Shown: positions 44,578 to 53,431, counted from the first letter of the stretch. The stretch is 64,000 bases of DNA from Streptomyces daqingensis (GCF_014645895.1 NZ_BMMP01000001.1:347624-411623), one strand, 5' to 3'. The notes: generated by a model from the sequence alone, not told the origin. A program made the numbers and translations.

Positions 44578-44618
44578 CGGCGTCTCCCCGCGTCGCCCCG
44601 TACGGGCGCGAGACGCCG
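44578..44618 (+). terminator. Hairpin after the Lrp gene
   Basis: CGGCGTCTC (44578-44586) pairs with GAGACGCCG (44610-44618); the long loop contains its own GCCCCGTACGGGC hairpin. It is a possible terminator after the Lrp gene. Confidence 0.45.
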
Positions 44619-44619
44619 A

Positions 44620-44650
44620 CCCGCCCTGCCTCCGCGCGGAGACGGGCGGG
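44620..44650 (+). promoter_or_regulatory. Stem-loop overlapping the ribosome site of the YtcJ-like gene
   Basis: CCCGCCC pairs with GGGCGGG and, after small internal loops, CTCCGC pairs with GCGGAG. The 3' arm ends in the GGGAG that precedes ATG 44662, so folding would hide the ribosome site. It could also act as a second terminator. Confidence 0.4.
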
Positions 44651-44661
44651 AGACTGTCGCC

Positions 44662-46305
44662 ATGAACGACAGCACGAGGCCCGGCGAGCGCGAGAACCAC
44701 ACCGTCCTGCTGCGGGGCGGTGAGATCCACAGCCCCGCGGACCCCTTCGCCACGGCGATGGTCACCGAAGGCGGGCGCATCGCCTGGATCGGCTCCGAGG
44801 GGGCGGCCGACTCCTTCACCGACGGCGTCGACGAGACGGTGCACCTCGAAGGGGCTCTCGTCACCCCGGCCTTCACGGATGCACATGTGCACACCACCGT
44901 GACGGGACTCGCTCTGACGGGACTCGACCTGAGCGGCGTGCCCACACTGCCGGAGGTCCTCGCCCGGATCGCCGCCTACGCGTCGTCCCGTCCGCACGAC
45001 ACCGTCCTGCTGGGCCACGGCTGGGACAGCACGGCCTGGCCGGAGCGCCGCCACCCCACGCGCGCCGAACTCGACGAGGCCACAGGCGGGCGGCCGTGTT
45101 ACCTCACCCGCACCGACGCCCACTCCGCGCTGGTGACGACCGCGCTCCTCGACCTCGTTCCCGGCATCCGGCACGTGACGGGCTTCGACGACGACGAGCC
45201 GCTGACCCGCGACGCGCACCACGCCGCACGGCGGCGTGCCCACGGCACCCTGACCGCCGCGCGCCGGGCGGAAGCCCAGCGGGCGGCGCTGGAACACGCC
45301 GCGTCCCTCGGCATCGGCGCCCTGCACGAGTGCGCGGGCCCCGACATCTCCTCAGAGGACGACCTCACCGCGCTACTCGCGCTGGCGGCGGAGACCGACG
45401 GACCACGCGTACGGGGCTACTGGGCGGAGCCCGTCACCTCGGCCGCCGACGCCGCCCGCGTCCGTGCCCTGGGCGCCTCCGGCGCTGCCGGTGATCTGTT
45501 CGTCGACGGCTCGCTCGGCTCGCACACCGCACACCTGTCCGCCCCGTACGCCGACGCCGGGCACACCGGGACCGGCTACCTCGACGCCGCCGCAGTGGCC
45601 GCACACGTCGCGGCCTGCACCCGTGCAGGTCTCCAGGCGGGCTTCCACGCCATCGGCGACGCGGCCGTCGCCACCGTCACCGCCGGAGTGCGCGCGGCCG
45701 CCGAGGAGGTCGGCACCGATCGCGTACGGGCCGCCAGGCACCGCGTGGAGCATGCCGAGATGCTCACCGGCCAGACCATCGCCGACTTCGCCGAGTTCGC
45801 CCTCACCGCGTCCGTCCAGCCCGCCTTCGACGCGGCGTGGGGAGGCGAGGACGGCATGTACGCGACCCGCCTCGGCGCGGCGCGCGCGGCGACGCTCAAC
45901 CCCTTCGCGGCGCTTCTCCGTTCGGGCGTCCCCCTGGCTTTCGGCTCCGACAGTCCGGTCACTCCGCTCGACCCGTGGGGCACGATCCGCGCCGCCGCCT
46001 TCCACCGCACACCGGAGCACCGCATCTCCGTACGCGGCGCCTTCACGGCACACACCCGCGGCGGCTGGCGCGCCACCGGCGACGACGAGGCGGGCGTCCT
46101 CGTCCCCGGCGCACCGGCGGACTACGCGCTCTGGCGCACCGGCGAACTGATCGTGCAGGCCCCCGATACGCGGGTCGCCAACTGGTCGACCGACCCCCGC
46201 TCGGGCACGCCCGGCCTGCCCGACCTCACCCCCGGAGCCCAACTGCCCGTATGCCTGCGGACGGTGGTGGGGGGACGTACCGTCTTCAGGCGCCCGAACG
46301 AGTGA
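44662..46305 (+). CDS. YtcJ-like amidohydrolase (amidohydrolase family 3)
   Basis: A 547-residue metal-dependent hydrolase. The N-terminal beta-sandwich (VLLRGGEIHSP...RIAWIG) leads to the metal motif PAFTDAHVHTT, DGSLGSHTAH, GFHAIGDAAV (His), RHRVEHAEMLT (His) and LAFGSDSPVTPLDPWGTIRAA (Asp), and the C-terminal sandwich PADYALWRTGELIVQAPDTRV. This is the standard YtcJ/amidohydrolase-3 layout. Members hydrolyse amides, carbamates or related bonds. It is cytoplasmic, and the substrate is unknown. A stem-loop covers its ribosome site, and the Lrp gene lies just upstream. Confidence 0.9.
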   Translation: MNDSTRPGERENHTVLLRGGEIHSPADPFATAMVTEGGRIAWIGSEGAADSFTDGVDETVHLEGALVTPAFTDAHVHTTVTGLALTGLDLSGVPTLPEVLARIAAYASSRPHDTVLLGHGWDSTAWPERRHPTRAELDEATGGRPCYLTRTDAHSALVTTALLDLVPGIRHVTGFDDDEPLTRDAHHAARRRAHGTLTAARRAEAQRAALEHAASLGIGALHECAGPDISSEDDLTALLALAAETDGPRVRGYWAEPVTSAADAARVRALGASGAAGDLFVDGSLGSHTAHLSAPYADAGHTGTGYLDAAAVAAHVAACTRAGLQAGFHAIGDAAVATVTAGVRAAAEEVGTDRVRAARHRVEHAEMLTGQTIADFAEFALTASVQPAFDAAWGGEDGMYATRLGAARAATLNPFAALLRSGVPLAFGSDSPVTPLDPWGTIRAAAFHRTPEHRISVRGAFTAHTRGGWRATGDDEAGVLVPGAPADYALWRTGELIVQAPDTRVANWSTDPRSGTPGLPDLTPGAQLPVCLRTVVGGRTVFRRPNE

Positions 46306-46994
46306 TGTATGCGCGTCATGTGCGGGTGCCTGACGGCCCTTCAGCCGCCGGGCGCCGCCGGGGCCGCACAGCACTGACCTGCTGTTACGGCGAAACGCCG
46401 CAGGTAGCGTCGCTGTTGACAGGCGACGCCCGCAGCCGGGTAGGTTCGGCCAGGTCCACCACAGGACGTCCGGCTTGCCACTCCCTCGCGCAGTCGTCGA
46501 ACGCCGCTGGGCCAGAGGGTGGTGTACCGCACCGGGACACCACCACTGGGAGCCAGGTCCAGCGCCCACGGCACGGGGGCGGAAGGTTCAGGCTGGCCGG
46601 CAGGTGCGACCCGGGTGGGGCCCGGATGCTCAGTAGACAACGGCTCTCGGTCGACTCGCAGCCAGCGGGTCCCAGGTCGGCCCGAAGGGCACCGGGCCCC
46701 GACCCGTCGCCCGCGCCCTCGCGGCAGCCGGCGCCAGGCCCCAGCAGCCGCACCCCTCGTCAGAGCCTCGGCCCTCGCGGCACGTCTCCCCGCAGCTTCC
46801 GCGTCTCCACAGCGCCGCGGCGCTGAACCGGGCAAGATCCCGAAGCCCCGCCGATCCGCCTCCCGCGGGAGGTGCCGTACGGGCGCGTCCGGCCCCTGAT
46901 TTCGTCCCCGGCATTGCCGACCCACGCCCCGCCGGGGCGCCCGCGCGTTATACGGTCACATCACGACCTCACGACCTGCAGGAAGGGCGCGATC
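46306..46994. other. 689-base interval without a convincing gene; several inverted repeats
   Basis: All frames here look like chance frames. Visible structure: a 7-bp hairpin GCGTCGC/GCGACGC at 46407-46429, a GGCG-AAA-CGCC mini-hairpin just before it, and GTGGTGT/ACACCAC at 46519-46543. A short AT-rich element (TTATACGG near 46948) upstream of lnt is probably its promoter. It could host a non-coding RNA; no known RNA family was recognised. Confidence 0.4.
46407..46429 (+). terminator. Hairpin about 100 bases after the YtcJ-like gene
   Basis: GCGTCGC pairs with GCGACGC around a 9-base loop. It may terminate the amidohydrolase transcript. Confidence 0.35.
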
Positions 46995-48869
46995 GTGCCA
47001 TCGGGTTCCGAGACCACAGCCGCATCCGCCGCGGGCGGCCGCCCCGCCGAGCGGCCGGACACCCCCGACGGGACGGAGCAGCCCCGCAGCCCGCAGAAGG
47101 AGGAAGCCGGAACCGGCACCGGCACCGCGGACGCCGGACCGGCCACCGCGCAGCACCTCTCGGAGCCCGCACCGGCGGAGCCCGCCGAAGACGGGGCGCC
47201 CGCCGCCCGGCCTGGGCGGCTGCGCCGCCTCAACGGCCTCATACGGCGCGAGACCCCGCGCACCGCTGCCGCCGCGGCGGCCGGCGTGGCCCTCGCTCTC
47301 GCCTTCCCTCCCTACGGGCTGTGGCCGCTGTCGATCCTCGCCGTGACCGCGCTCAGCCTCCTCACTCGGGGGCGCACCGTCCGGCAAGGGGCATGGACGG
47401 GCTTCGCCTTCGGCTGGCCCTTCTTCACCGTCCTGCTCAAGTGGCTCCATGTGGTGGGCTGGGACGCCGTGTTGGGCCTCGCCTTCCTCGAGAGCCTCTT
47501 CGTCCTGCTCCTCGGCGCCGCACTCGCCGCCACGTCACGTCTGCCGCTGTGGCCCCTGTGGGGCGCGTGCCTGTGGGTCGCCGAGGAGTGGGCGCGCGAC
47601 CGTACGCCCTTCGGTGGCTTTCCGTGGGGGCGCATCGCCTTCGCCAACACCGGCTCGCCCTACACGCCGCTCGCCGCACTCGGCGGAGCGCCGCTGGTCA
47701 CCTTCGCCGCCGCTCTCACCGGGACCGCTCTCGCGGGGGCCGCGCTGGCTGTGTGGGGGCTGCGCCGCAAAGTTCAGTCCGAGCGCGTCACCGACCCAGA
47801 CTCCAGCACCCCCGTACCGGCGGGCGTCCGCAGCTACGCGAACCTTGTGCCGCTCGTGGGCTCGCTGACGCTCGCGGTCGCCGTCACCGGAGCCGGATAC
47901 GCCGTGCCGGTGCCGACCGCCGCCGACGACACCGCCGACATCGCCGTCGTGCAGGGGAACGTGCAGCAGCCCGGCATGGAGTTCCTCGGGCGTCCCATGA
48001 AGATCCTCAACAACCACGTCGATACGACGCTCGACCTCGCCCGCAAGGTGAAGGCCGGGAAGGTGAAGCAGCCCGAGCTCGTCATCTGGCCGGAGAACTC
48101 CTCCGACCTCGACCCGTACAAGTGGCCCGAGGCGGGCGACCGCATCGACCAGGCGGCGAAGGCGATCGGCGTCCCCATCCTGGTCGGTGCCCTCGTCGAC
48201 CACCCCAGCCGTGAGGGCTACGTCAAGAACCAGGGGATCGTCTGGGACCCGAAGAAGGGCCCGGGCGCCTCCTACACCAAGCAGCACCCCGTGCCCTTCG
48301 GCGAGTACGTGCCCTTCCGCGACGAGCTCAGCAAGGTCATCACCCGGCTTCAGCGCATCCCCCGGGACTTCTGGCCCGGCGACCGCACGGGTGTGCTGCA
48401 GACCGGCCCCGCCCGCCTGGGCGACGTGATCTGCTTCGAGGTCGCCTACGACGAGATCCCCAGGGACACCGTCAACGCCGGTGCGCGCGCCCTCGTAGTG
48501 CAGACCAACAACGCCACGTACGGCAGGACGGGTCAGCCGGAGCAGCAGCTGGTGATGTCGAAGCTGCGCGCCGTCGAGCACGGCCGGGCGGTCGTCACCG
48601 CGGCCCCCAGCGGTATCAGCGCCGTGGTCGCCCCCGACGGCACCATCCAGCAGCGCACACAGGAGTTCGAGCGGGACGTGCTGACCGCGACGCTGCCCCT
48701 GCGCGACGACACCACGCTGGCCGACCGCGTCGGCGCCGCCCCGGAGTGGCTGCTCGCTATGGTGGGCGTCCTCTCCTGCGCCGCAGCCTGGTTCGCCGGG
48801 CGCAGCCGGTCCGTCCGGCAGGCGCAGCAGACGCGGCACGTACGGCAGAAGCAAGAGGGGCAGCAGTGA
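46995..48869 (+). CDS. lnt: Apolipoprotein N-acyltransferase
   Basis: A 624-residue membrane enzyme. An N-terminal disordered Pro/Glu/Ala-rich region (residues 1-80) is followed by about six helices (about 90-280) and a periplasmic nitrilase domain. The nitrilase triad is visible: Glu in LVIWPENSSDLDPY, Lys in YTKQHPVPFGEYVPFRD and Cys in GDVICFEVAYDE. One more helix lies at the C-terminus (WLLAMVGVLSCAAAWFAG). It transfers an acyl chain to the N-terminal Cys of lipoproteins. The GTG at 46995 follows GGAAGG. The stop overlaps the start of ppm1 (GTGA), recalling the Lnt-Ppm1 fusion of mycobacteria. Confidence 0.93.
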   Translation: MPSGSETTAASAAGGRPAERPDTPDGTEQPRSPQKEEAGTGTGTADAGPATAQHLSEPAPAEPAEDGAPAARPGRLRRLNGLIRRETPRTAAAAAAGVALALAFPPYGLWPLSILAVTALSLLTRGRTVRQGAWTGFAFGWPFFTVLLKWLHVVGWDAVLGLAFLESLFVLLLGAALAATSRLPLWPLWGACLWVAEEWARDRTPFGGFPWGRIAFANTGSPYTPLAALGGAPLVTFAAALTGTALAGAALAVWGLRRKVQSERVTDPDSSTPVPAGVRSYANLVPLVGSLTLAVAVTGAGYAVPVPTAADDTADIAVVQGNVQQPGMEFLGRPMKILNNHVDTTLDLARKVKAGKVKQPELVIWPENSSDLDPYKWPEAGDRIDQAAKAIGVPILVGALVDHPSREGYVKNQGIVWDPKKGPGASYTKQHPVPFGEYVPFRDELSKVITRLQRIPRDFWPGDRTGVLQTGPARLGDVICFEVAYDEIPRDTVNAGARALVVQTNNATYGRTGQPEQQLVMSKLRAVEHGRAVVTAAPSGISAVVAPDGTIQQRTQEFERDVLTATLPLRDDTTLADRVGAAPEWLLAMVGVLSCAAAWFAGRSRSVRQAQQTRHVRQKQEGQQ

Positions 48870-49636
48870 CGGACGGCGGACAGCGGCGGCGGAACGGTCC
48901 GCTCGGCAGTGTTCTGGTGATCATCCCGACGTACAACGAGGCCGACAACATCGAGCTCGTCACCGCGCGCGTCCGCGAGTCCGTCCCGGACGCGCACATC
49001 CTCGTCGCCGACGACAACAGCCCCGACGGGACAGGCAAGATCGCCGACGAGCTGGCCGCCCAGGACGACCGGATCAAGGTCCTCCACCGCAAGGGCAAGG
49101 AGGGCCTCGGCGCCGCCTACCTCGCGGGCTTCCGCTGGGGCATCGAGCACGGATACGGCGTGCTGGTCGAGATGGACGCCGACGGCTCGCACCAGCCTGA
49201 GGAGCTGCCCCGGCTGCTCACCGCTCTGAAGGGGGCCGATCTCGTGCTCGGCTCCCGCTGGGTGCCGGGCGGCCGGGTCGTCAACTGGCCGCGGTCGCGC
49301 AAGATCCTCTCGCGGGGCGGCAGCCTCTACTCGAGGGTGCTCCTCGACCTCCCGCTGCGTGACGTCACCGGCGGCTACCGCGCCTTCCGCAGCGAGACCC
49401 TGCAGGGCCTCGGCATCGACGCGGTGACCTCCCAGGGGTACTGCTTTCAGGTGGATCTCGCCCACCGGGCAGTCCGGGCGGGCTTCCACGTCGTCGAGGT
49501 GCCGATCACCTTCGTCGAGCGCGAGCGCGGCGACTCCAAGATGAGCCGCAGCATCGCGACGGAGGCGCTGTGGCGGGTCGCCGTCTGGGGTGTGCAGGGC
49601 CGGGTGAAGCGGCTGCTCGGTCACAGGCACACTTGA
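48866..49636 (+). CDS. ppm1: Polyprenol monophosphomannose synthase
   Basis: A 256-residue family-2 glycosyltransferase without membrane helices. It has VLVIIPTYNEADNIELV, ILVADDNSPDGTGKIADEL, GLGAAYLAGFRWGIEHGYGVLVEMDADGSHQPEELPRLL (DxD motif), GSRWVPGGRVVNWP and DVTGGYRAFRSETLQGL. It transfers mannose from GDP-mannose to polyprenyl phosphate for protein O-mannosylation and lipoglycan synthesis, acting at the inner face of the membrane. In streptomycetes Ppm1 is also needed for phage phiC31 sensitivity (known from S. coelicolor). It overlaps lnt by 4 bases. Confidence 0.93.
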   Translation: MTDGGQRRRNGPLGSVLVIIPTYNEADNIELVTARVRESVPDAHILVADDNSPDGTGKIADELAAQDDRIKVLHRKGKEGLGAAYLAGFRWGIEHGYGVLVEMDADGSHQPEELPRLLTALKGADLVLGSRWVPGGRVVNWPRSRKILSRGGSLYSRVLLDLPLRDVTGGYRAFRSETLQGLGIDAVTSQGYCFQVDLAHRAVRAGFHVVEVPITFVERERGDSKMSRSIATEALWRVAVWGVQGRVKRLLGHRHT

Positions 49637-49639
49637 ACC

Positions 49640-50287
49640 ATGACGAGCCGTGCACCGTTTCCCTACGGGCCCTCCGGCGAGCAGCCGGGCGGCGAGACCC
49701 CCGGCGCCGCGAAGGGCCGTGATCCCGTCCCGCGTTCCCGCGTCCGGCGGTTCCTTCCGCTCGCGGTGGCCGCGTGGGCGCTGCTGGAGATCTGGCTTCT
49801 GACCCTCGTGGCCGACGCTGCCGGTGGTCTGGCCGTGCTCGGGCTGCTGGTGGCGGGGTTCGTGGTGGGCGCCGTCGTCATCAAACGCGCCGGGCGGAGA
49901 GCCTGGCGCAGGCTCTCCGAGCAGGTGCAGCAGGCGCAGTCCGAGGCCGCCGGGGGAGCGGGCGAAGCGCGGCGACGCGACGAACGTGGGGGCGGCGGGA
50001 ACGCGCTCGTGATGCTCGGCGGGCTGCTGCTGATGGTGCCCGGCCTGCTCTCCGACGCCGCCGGGCTGCTGTGCCTCTTCCCGCCGACCGCCGCGCTGAT
50101 GCGCCGTACGGCGAGGCGGCACCTGGAGCGCCGCTCGGGCTTCGCGTCCGGCAGTCTCGGGGACGCCTACCAGCAGGCCCGCAAGGCGGAGGAGCAGATG
50201 CGCATCCACCGCCCCGACGGCAAGATCGTCGAGGGCGAGGTCATCGAGGGCGAGGTCGTACGGGACGACGACCCGCCCACGCGTTGA
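49640..50287 (+). CDS. fxsA: FxsA-family membrane protein
   Basis: A 215-residue protein. A disordered N-terminus of about 35 residues precedes the FxsA domain: RRFLPLAVAAWALLEIWLLTLVADAAGGLAVLGLLVAGFVVGAVVIKRAG, then ALVMLGGLLLMVPGLLSDAAGLLCLFPPTAALMRR, giving three or four helices. A charged cytoplasmic tail ends EGEVIEGEVVRDDD. The E. coli homologue suppresses F-plasmid exclusion of phage T7; its molecular function is unknown. It begins 3 bases after ppm1 and is the last gene of the lnt-ppm1-fxsA operon. Confidence 0.9.
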   Translation: MTSRAPFPYGPSGEQPGGETPGAAKGRDPVPRSRVRRFLPLAVAAWALLEIWLLTLVADAAGGLAVLGLLVAGFVVGAVVIKRAGRRAWRRLSEQVQQAQSEAAGGAGEARRRDERGGGGNALVMLGGLLLMVPGLLSDAAGLLCLFPPTAALMRRTARRHLERRSGFASGSLGDAYQQARKAEEQMRIHRPDGKIVEGEVIEGEVVRDDDPPTR

Positions 50288-50323
50288 GCGGCCCGGCGCC
50301 CGGCGGAGTCCGTACAGCGAAGC

Positions 50324-50360
50324 GCGGCCCGGCGACCATGCGAGATGGTCACCGGGCCGC
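50324..50360. terminator. Bidirectional terminator between fxsA and rbpA
   Basis: GCGGCCCGGCGACCAT pairs with ATGGTCACCGGGCCGC: a 16-bp stem with a single mismatch and loop GCGAG. It is located between the convergent operon end and rbpA. Confidence 0.75.
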
Positions 50361-50420
50361 GTTCGTGTTCACGAAGCCGCTGTCGCGCCCGGCGCGGTAC
50401 TGACCGCGCCGTTCAGGCTC

Positions 50421-50804
50421 TCAGGCGGACTTGCGCTTGCTGTTGCCGTCCCGCGGGTGCACCGCGAGATTCATCGTGCCGGACCGGAGCACGGCCAGAC
50501 GCTCCGCGAGAACCTCTTCGAGCTCCTCACGGGTGCGCCGTTCCATGAGCATGTCCCAGTGCGTACGCGCCGGCTTGCCCTTCTTCTCCTCCGGCCCTTC
50601 GCCGTCCACGAGGAGTGCCTGTGCACCGCACACCTTGCACTCCCACTCGGGCGGGATCTCGGCCTCTACAGAGAACGGCATCTCAAAGCGATGGCCGCTC
50701 TCACATGCGTACTCCACGGCCTGGCGCGGTGCCAGGTCGATACCGCGGTCGGTCTCGTAGCTGGTCACCACGAGTCGCGTGCCGCGAAGAGCTCGCTCAC
50801 TCAT
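50421..50804 (-). CDS. rbpA: RNA polymerase-binding protein RbpA
   Basis: A 127-residue protein. It opens MSERALRGTRLVVTSYETDRGIDLAPRQAVEYACESGHRFEMPFSVEAEIPPEWECKVCGAQALLVDG and ends TREELEEVLAERLAVLRSG. The core barrel with its cysteines, the basic linker and the sigma-interacting C-terminal helices match RbpA in order. It binds the principal sigma factor and core RNA polymerase and stimulates initiation and open-complex formation; it is general in actinobacteria. The ATG at 50804 has GGGAGG nine bases upstream. A sigma-R promoter precedes it. Confidence 0.95.
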   Translation of the reverse strand: MSERALRGTRLVVTSYETDRGIDLAPRQAVEYACESGHRFEMPFSVEAEIPPEWECKVCGAQALLVDGEGPEEKKGKPARTHWDMLMERRTREELEEVLAERLAVLRSGTMNLAVHPRDGNSKRKSA

Positions 50805-50868
50805 GAATTCGTGCCTCCCGGGCTTGTCGCCCACAGGACAGGTATGTCGCTGTCGTCGTCATCTGGTC

Positions 50869-50894
50869 AACGTCCGGTCGGCGGTGAAGATTCC
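50869..50894 (-). promoter_or_regulatory. SigR-type promoter of rbpA (GGAAT-N18-GTT)
   Basis: On the minus strand GGAAT (50890-50894) is followed after exactly 18 bases by GTT (50869-50871), matching the sigma-R consensus of streptomycetes. rbpA is an established SigR (oxidative-stress) target in S. coelicolor. Confidence 0.8.
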
Positions 50895-50967
50895 CGAAAC
50901 GGGAGATGCGTCGTCCGTCGTGCCGCCCTTCTGATACCCACCAATGACCGGTTTGTCACAACTGGCA

Positions 50968-50995
50968 GGAGATGTCACCCAGCGATCTCATCTCC
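50968..50995 (-). terminator. Hairpin after the MFS (Atg22-like) gene
   Basis: GGAGATG and CATCTCC pair over a 14-base loop, between the MFS gene and the rbpA promoter on the same strand. Confidence 0.35.
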
Positions 50996-51060
50996 CGCCG
51001 TGCGGTAACGCTCCATCCGGCGAGTCGAGGGCGTACACTACCCGGCCGCCGCCGCATGTC

Positions 51061-52416
51061 CTAAATCCGCTCCGGCAACGGGTTCCCCGCGGCCTTCGCC
51101 GCCCGCTCCACCGGTACCCGCAAAAGCAGGACGAAACCGAGAACGAAGAAGACGAGAAGCGAGATGATCGCGGCCCGGTAGCTCTCCGTCAGCTGGTAGG
51201 CCAGCCCGAACACGAGCGGCCCCAGCCAGCTCGTCCCCCGGTCGCTCACCTCGTACAGGGAGAAGAACTCCGCCTCCTTGCCGGGCGGTACGAGCTGGGA
51301 GAACAGCGAACGGGACAGCGCCTGGCTGCCTCCCATCACCAGCCCGATCCCGGCGGCCAGCACGAAGAAGTACCCCGGGGCGCCGGCCGGCAGGAAGTAG
51401 CCGGCGGCGACCGTCACCGTCCAGGCCGCCAGGGACCCGAGGATCGTGCGCTTGGCCCCGTAGTGCTGTGCGAGGCGCCCCATCAGCAGCGCCCCGGCCA
51501 CGGCCAGGACCTGGACGAGCAGGATCGCGGAGATCAGGGTCGTCTGGTCCAGGCCCAGTTCTTCCGAGCCGAAGACGGACGCCTGCGTGATGACGGTCTG
51601 CACCCCGTCGTTGTAGACGAGGTACGCCAGCAGGAAGAGCATCGTGAGCCTGTAGCGCCGCAGTTCACGCGCCGTCTCGGCGAGCTGCCGCCAGCCGCTG
51701 AGCAGCGACACGCGCTCGCCCGCCGCCGTCCCCGGGCGCTCCCGCAGCCGCCGCAGCGGCACGATCGTGAAGACGGCCCACCACACTCCGGCCGAGGCGA
51801 TGCAGATGCGGGCGGCCGAGCCCTCGGTGACTCCGAGGGAGTCGTGGCCGAGGAAGAGGGCGAGGTTGCCGACGAGGACGATCGATCCCGCGGCGTAGCC
51901 GAAGGCCCAGCCGCGTGAGGAGACGGCGTCCCGCTCCTCCGGCCCCGCGATCTGCGGCAGGAACGCGTTGTAGATGACCGCGGCCACCGCGAAGCCCACG
52001 TTGGCGACCACGAGCAGCGCCCCGCCCAGCAGGTAGCGCTCGCCCTCCAGGAAGAACATCCCGGACGTGGCACCGGCGCCCACGTAGGCGGCCACCCCGA
52101 GGATCGGCTTCTTGCGGCCGGTCCGGTCGGCTATCGCGCCGGCGAGCGGCATCACCAGCACGGACAGCAGGACGGAGGCGGAGACCGCGTAGGCGAAGAA
52201 CGAACCGGCCCGCACGGGGATGCCCAGCGGGTGGACGAATCCCTCGGCGTCGGCGGCGGCCTTGGCGATCCCCGTCAGGTACGGCCCGAGGAAGACGGTC
52301 AGCACCGAGGTGGAGAAGACCGAGTTGGCCCAGTCGTAGAAGTACCAGCCGCGCTGCTCACGGCGGCGCTCGGCCGTGCCGTCCCCGGCTCCGGCGTCGG
52401 TCACGACTGCACTCAC
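51061..52416 (-). CDS. MFS transporter, UMF1/Atg22-like
   Basis: A 451-residue 12-helix protein. The opening RGWYFYDWANSVFSTSVLTVFLGPYL and the loop GAIADRTGRKKPILG, with AFLPQIAGPEERDAVSSRGWAFGYAAGSIVL, are diagnostic of the unknown-major-facilitator / vacuole-effluxer Atg22-like family. Also present are YLVYNDGVQTVITQASVFGSEELGL and GGSQALSRSLFSQLVPPGKEAEFFSLYEVSDRGTSWLGPL. The fungal relative exports amino acids from vacuoles; the bacterial substrate is unknown. It is downstream of the GDPD gene on the same strand, with a 94-base gap. Confidence 0.92.
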   Translation of the reverse strand: MSAVVTDAGAGDGTAERRREQRGWYFYDWANSVFSTSVLTVFLGPYLTGIAKAAADAEGFVHPLGIPVRAGSFFAYAVSASVLLSVLVMPLAGAIADRTGRKKPILGVAAYVGAGATSGMFFLEGERYLLGGALLVVANVGFAVAAVIYNAFLPQIAGPEERDAVSSRGWAFGYAAGSIVLVGNLALFLGHDSLGVTEGSAARICIASAGVWWAVFTIVPLRRLRERPGTAAGERVSLLSGWRQLAETARELRRYRLTMLFLLAYLVYNDGVQTVITQASVFGSEELGLDQTTLISAILLVQVLAVAGALLMGRLAQHYGAKRTILGSLAAWTVTVAAGYFLPAGAPGYFFVLAAGIGLVMGGSQALSRSLFSQLVPPGKEAEFFSLYEVSDRGTSWLGPLVFGLAYQLTESYRAAIISLLVFFVLGFVLLLRVPVERAAKAAGNPLPERI

Positions 52417-52510
52417 AGCTGTCCCCCTGCCTCCGCGGCACCCCGTGGTGCCTGCATGCGCTGCCCGTCCCGTCCGCGTCCGCGGCCGGTGTGTGCGTGC
52501 TGCGGCCCGG

Positions 52511-53353
52511 CTAGTGGGAAGAGCCGGGCAGCCACGCGTTCCGCTCGATGAGGACTTCGCGCAGTGTCTCGATGTGATCGGTCACAATGCCGTCAACTCC
52601 CAGGTCGAGCAACTCCTCCATCGAATCCCGTTCGTTGACGGTCCAGACGTGCACCTGCATCCGGCGGGCGTGGGTGGCCCGTACGAAGGCCCGGTCGACC
52701 ACCGGGACCCCCGAACGATGGCGCTCGGGAACCTGCACGCACACGGCGCTGCGCCGCACCGCCCACGCCGGGAGCAGGCCGTACGAGCGCAGCCGGAGGC
52801 GTATCACCCCGCGGGTTCCGAGAGACGTGGCCAGCCGGGGACCGGCGAGGTCCTGGGCCCGTGCCACTCTGGCCTCCTCGAAGGAGCCCACGCACACCCG
52901 CGCCCACGCCTCCTGTTCGGCGAGCAGTTCGAGCAGGGGCAGGAGCGCGGCCTCGGCCTTGACGTCGATGTTCCAGCGCGCCGAGGGGAAGGCCCGCAGC
53001 AGGTCGCGCATGAGGGGCAGCGGCTCGCTGCCGCCGATGCGGGCCTGCCGCACTTCTGACCAGGTCAGCTCGCCGATCACGCCTCGGGCGTCCGTCACGC
53101 GCTCCAGCGTGGCGTCGTGGAAGGCGACGAGCTGCCCGTCGGCCGTGGCGTGGACGTCGGTCTCCAGGTAGCGGTAGCCGAGCCGTACGGCGTGCTCGAA
53201 GGCGCTGAAGGTGTTCTCCAGGCCCTCGGCGGCACCGCCCCGGTGGGCGAAGGCCAGGGGTGCCGGATGGTCGAGGAAGGGGTGCCGCGGCGCCCGGCGT
53301 GCGGGGCGGGCGCGGTGCGGGGGCCCGGGGGCGGCGGGGTGCTCGGCGCTCAT
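52511..53353 (-). CDS. Glycerophosphodiester phosphodiesterase
   Basis: A 280-residue GDPD (TIM-barrel) protein. It has LAFAHRGGAAEGLENTFSAFEHAV (catalytic HRG and E-N-T), YRYLETDVHATADGQLVAFHDATLERVT (metal-binding E-D and catalytic His) and WNIDVKAE. The C-terminal strands read VHVWTVNERDSMEELLDLGVDGIVTDHIETLREVL. No signal peptide is evident, so it is likely cytoplasmic. It hydrolyses glycerophosphodiesters to glycerol 3-phosphate and an alcohol. ATG 53353 was chosen; the upstream frame (to 53410) has no similarity. Confidence 0.92.
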   Translation of the reverse strand: MSAEHPAAPGPPHRARPARRAPRHPFLDHPAPLAFAHRGGAAEGLENTFSAFEHAVRLGYRYLETDVHATADGQLVAFHDATLERVTDARGVIGELTWSEVRQARIGGSEPLPLMRDLLRAFPSARWNIDVKAEAALLPLLELLAEQEAWARVCVGSFEEARVARAQDLAGPRLATSLGTRGVIRLRLRSYGLLPAWAVRRSAVCVQVPERHRSGVPVVDRAFVRATHARRMQVHVWTVNERDSMEELLDLGVDGIVTDHIETLREVLIERNAWLPGSSH

Positions 53354-53431
53354 CACCGCCGCAGTATCGCGCGGGGCCGTCCCGTCGCGGGAGCGGGGTG
53401 CGCCGGGCACGGCCTCTGCCCGTGCGGTGGG

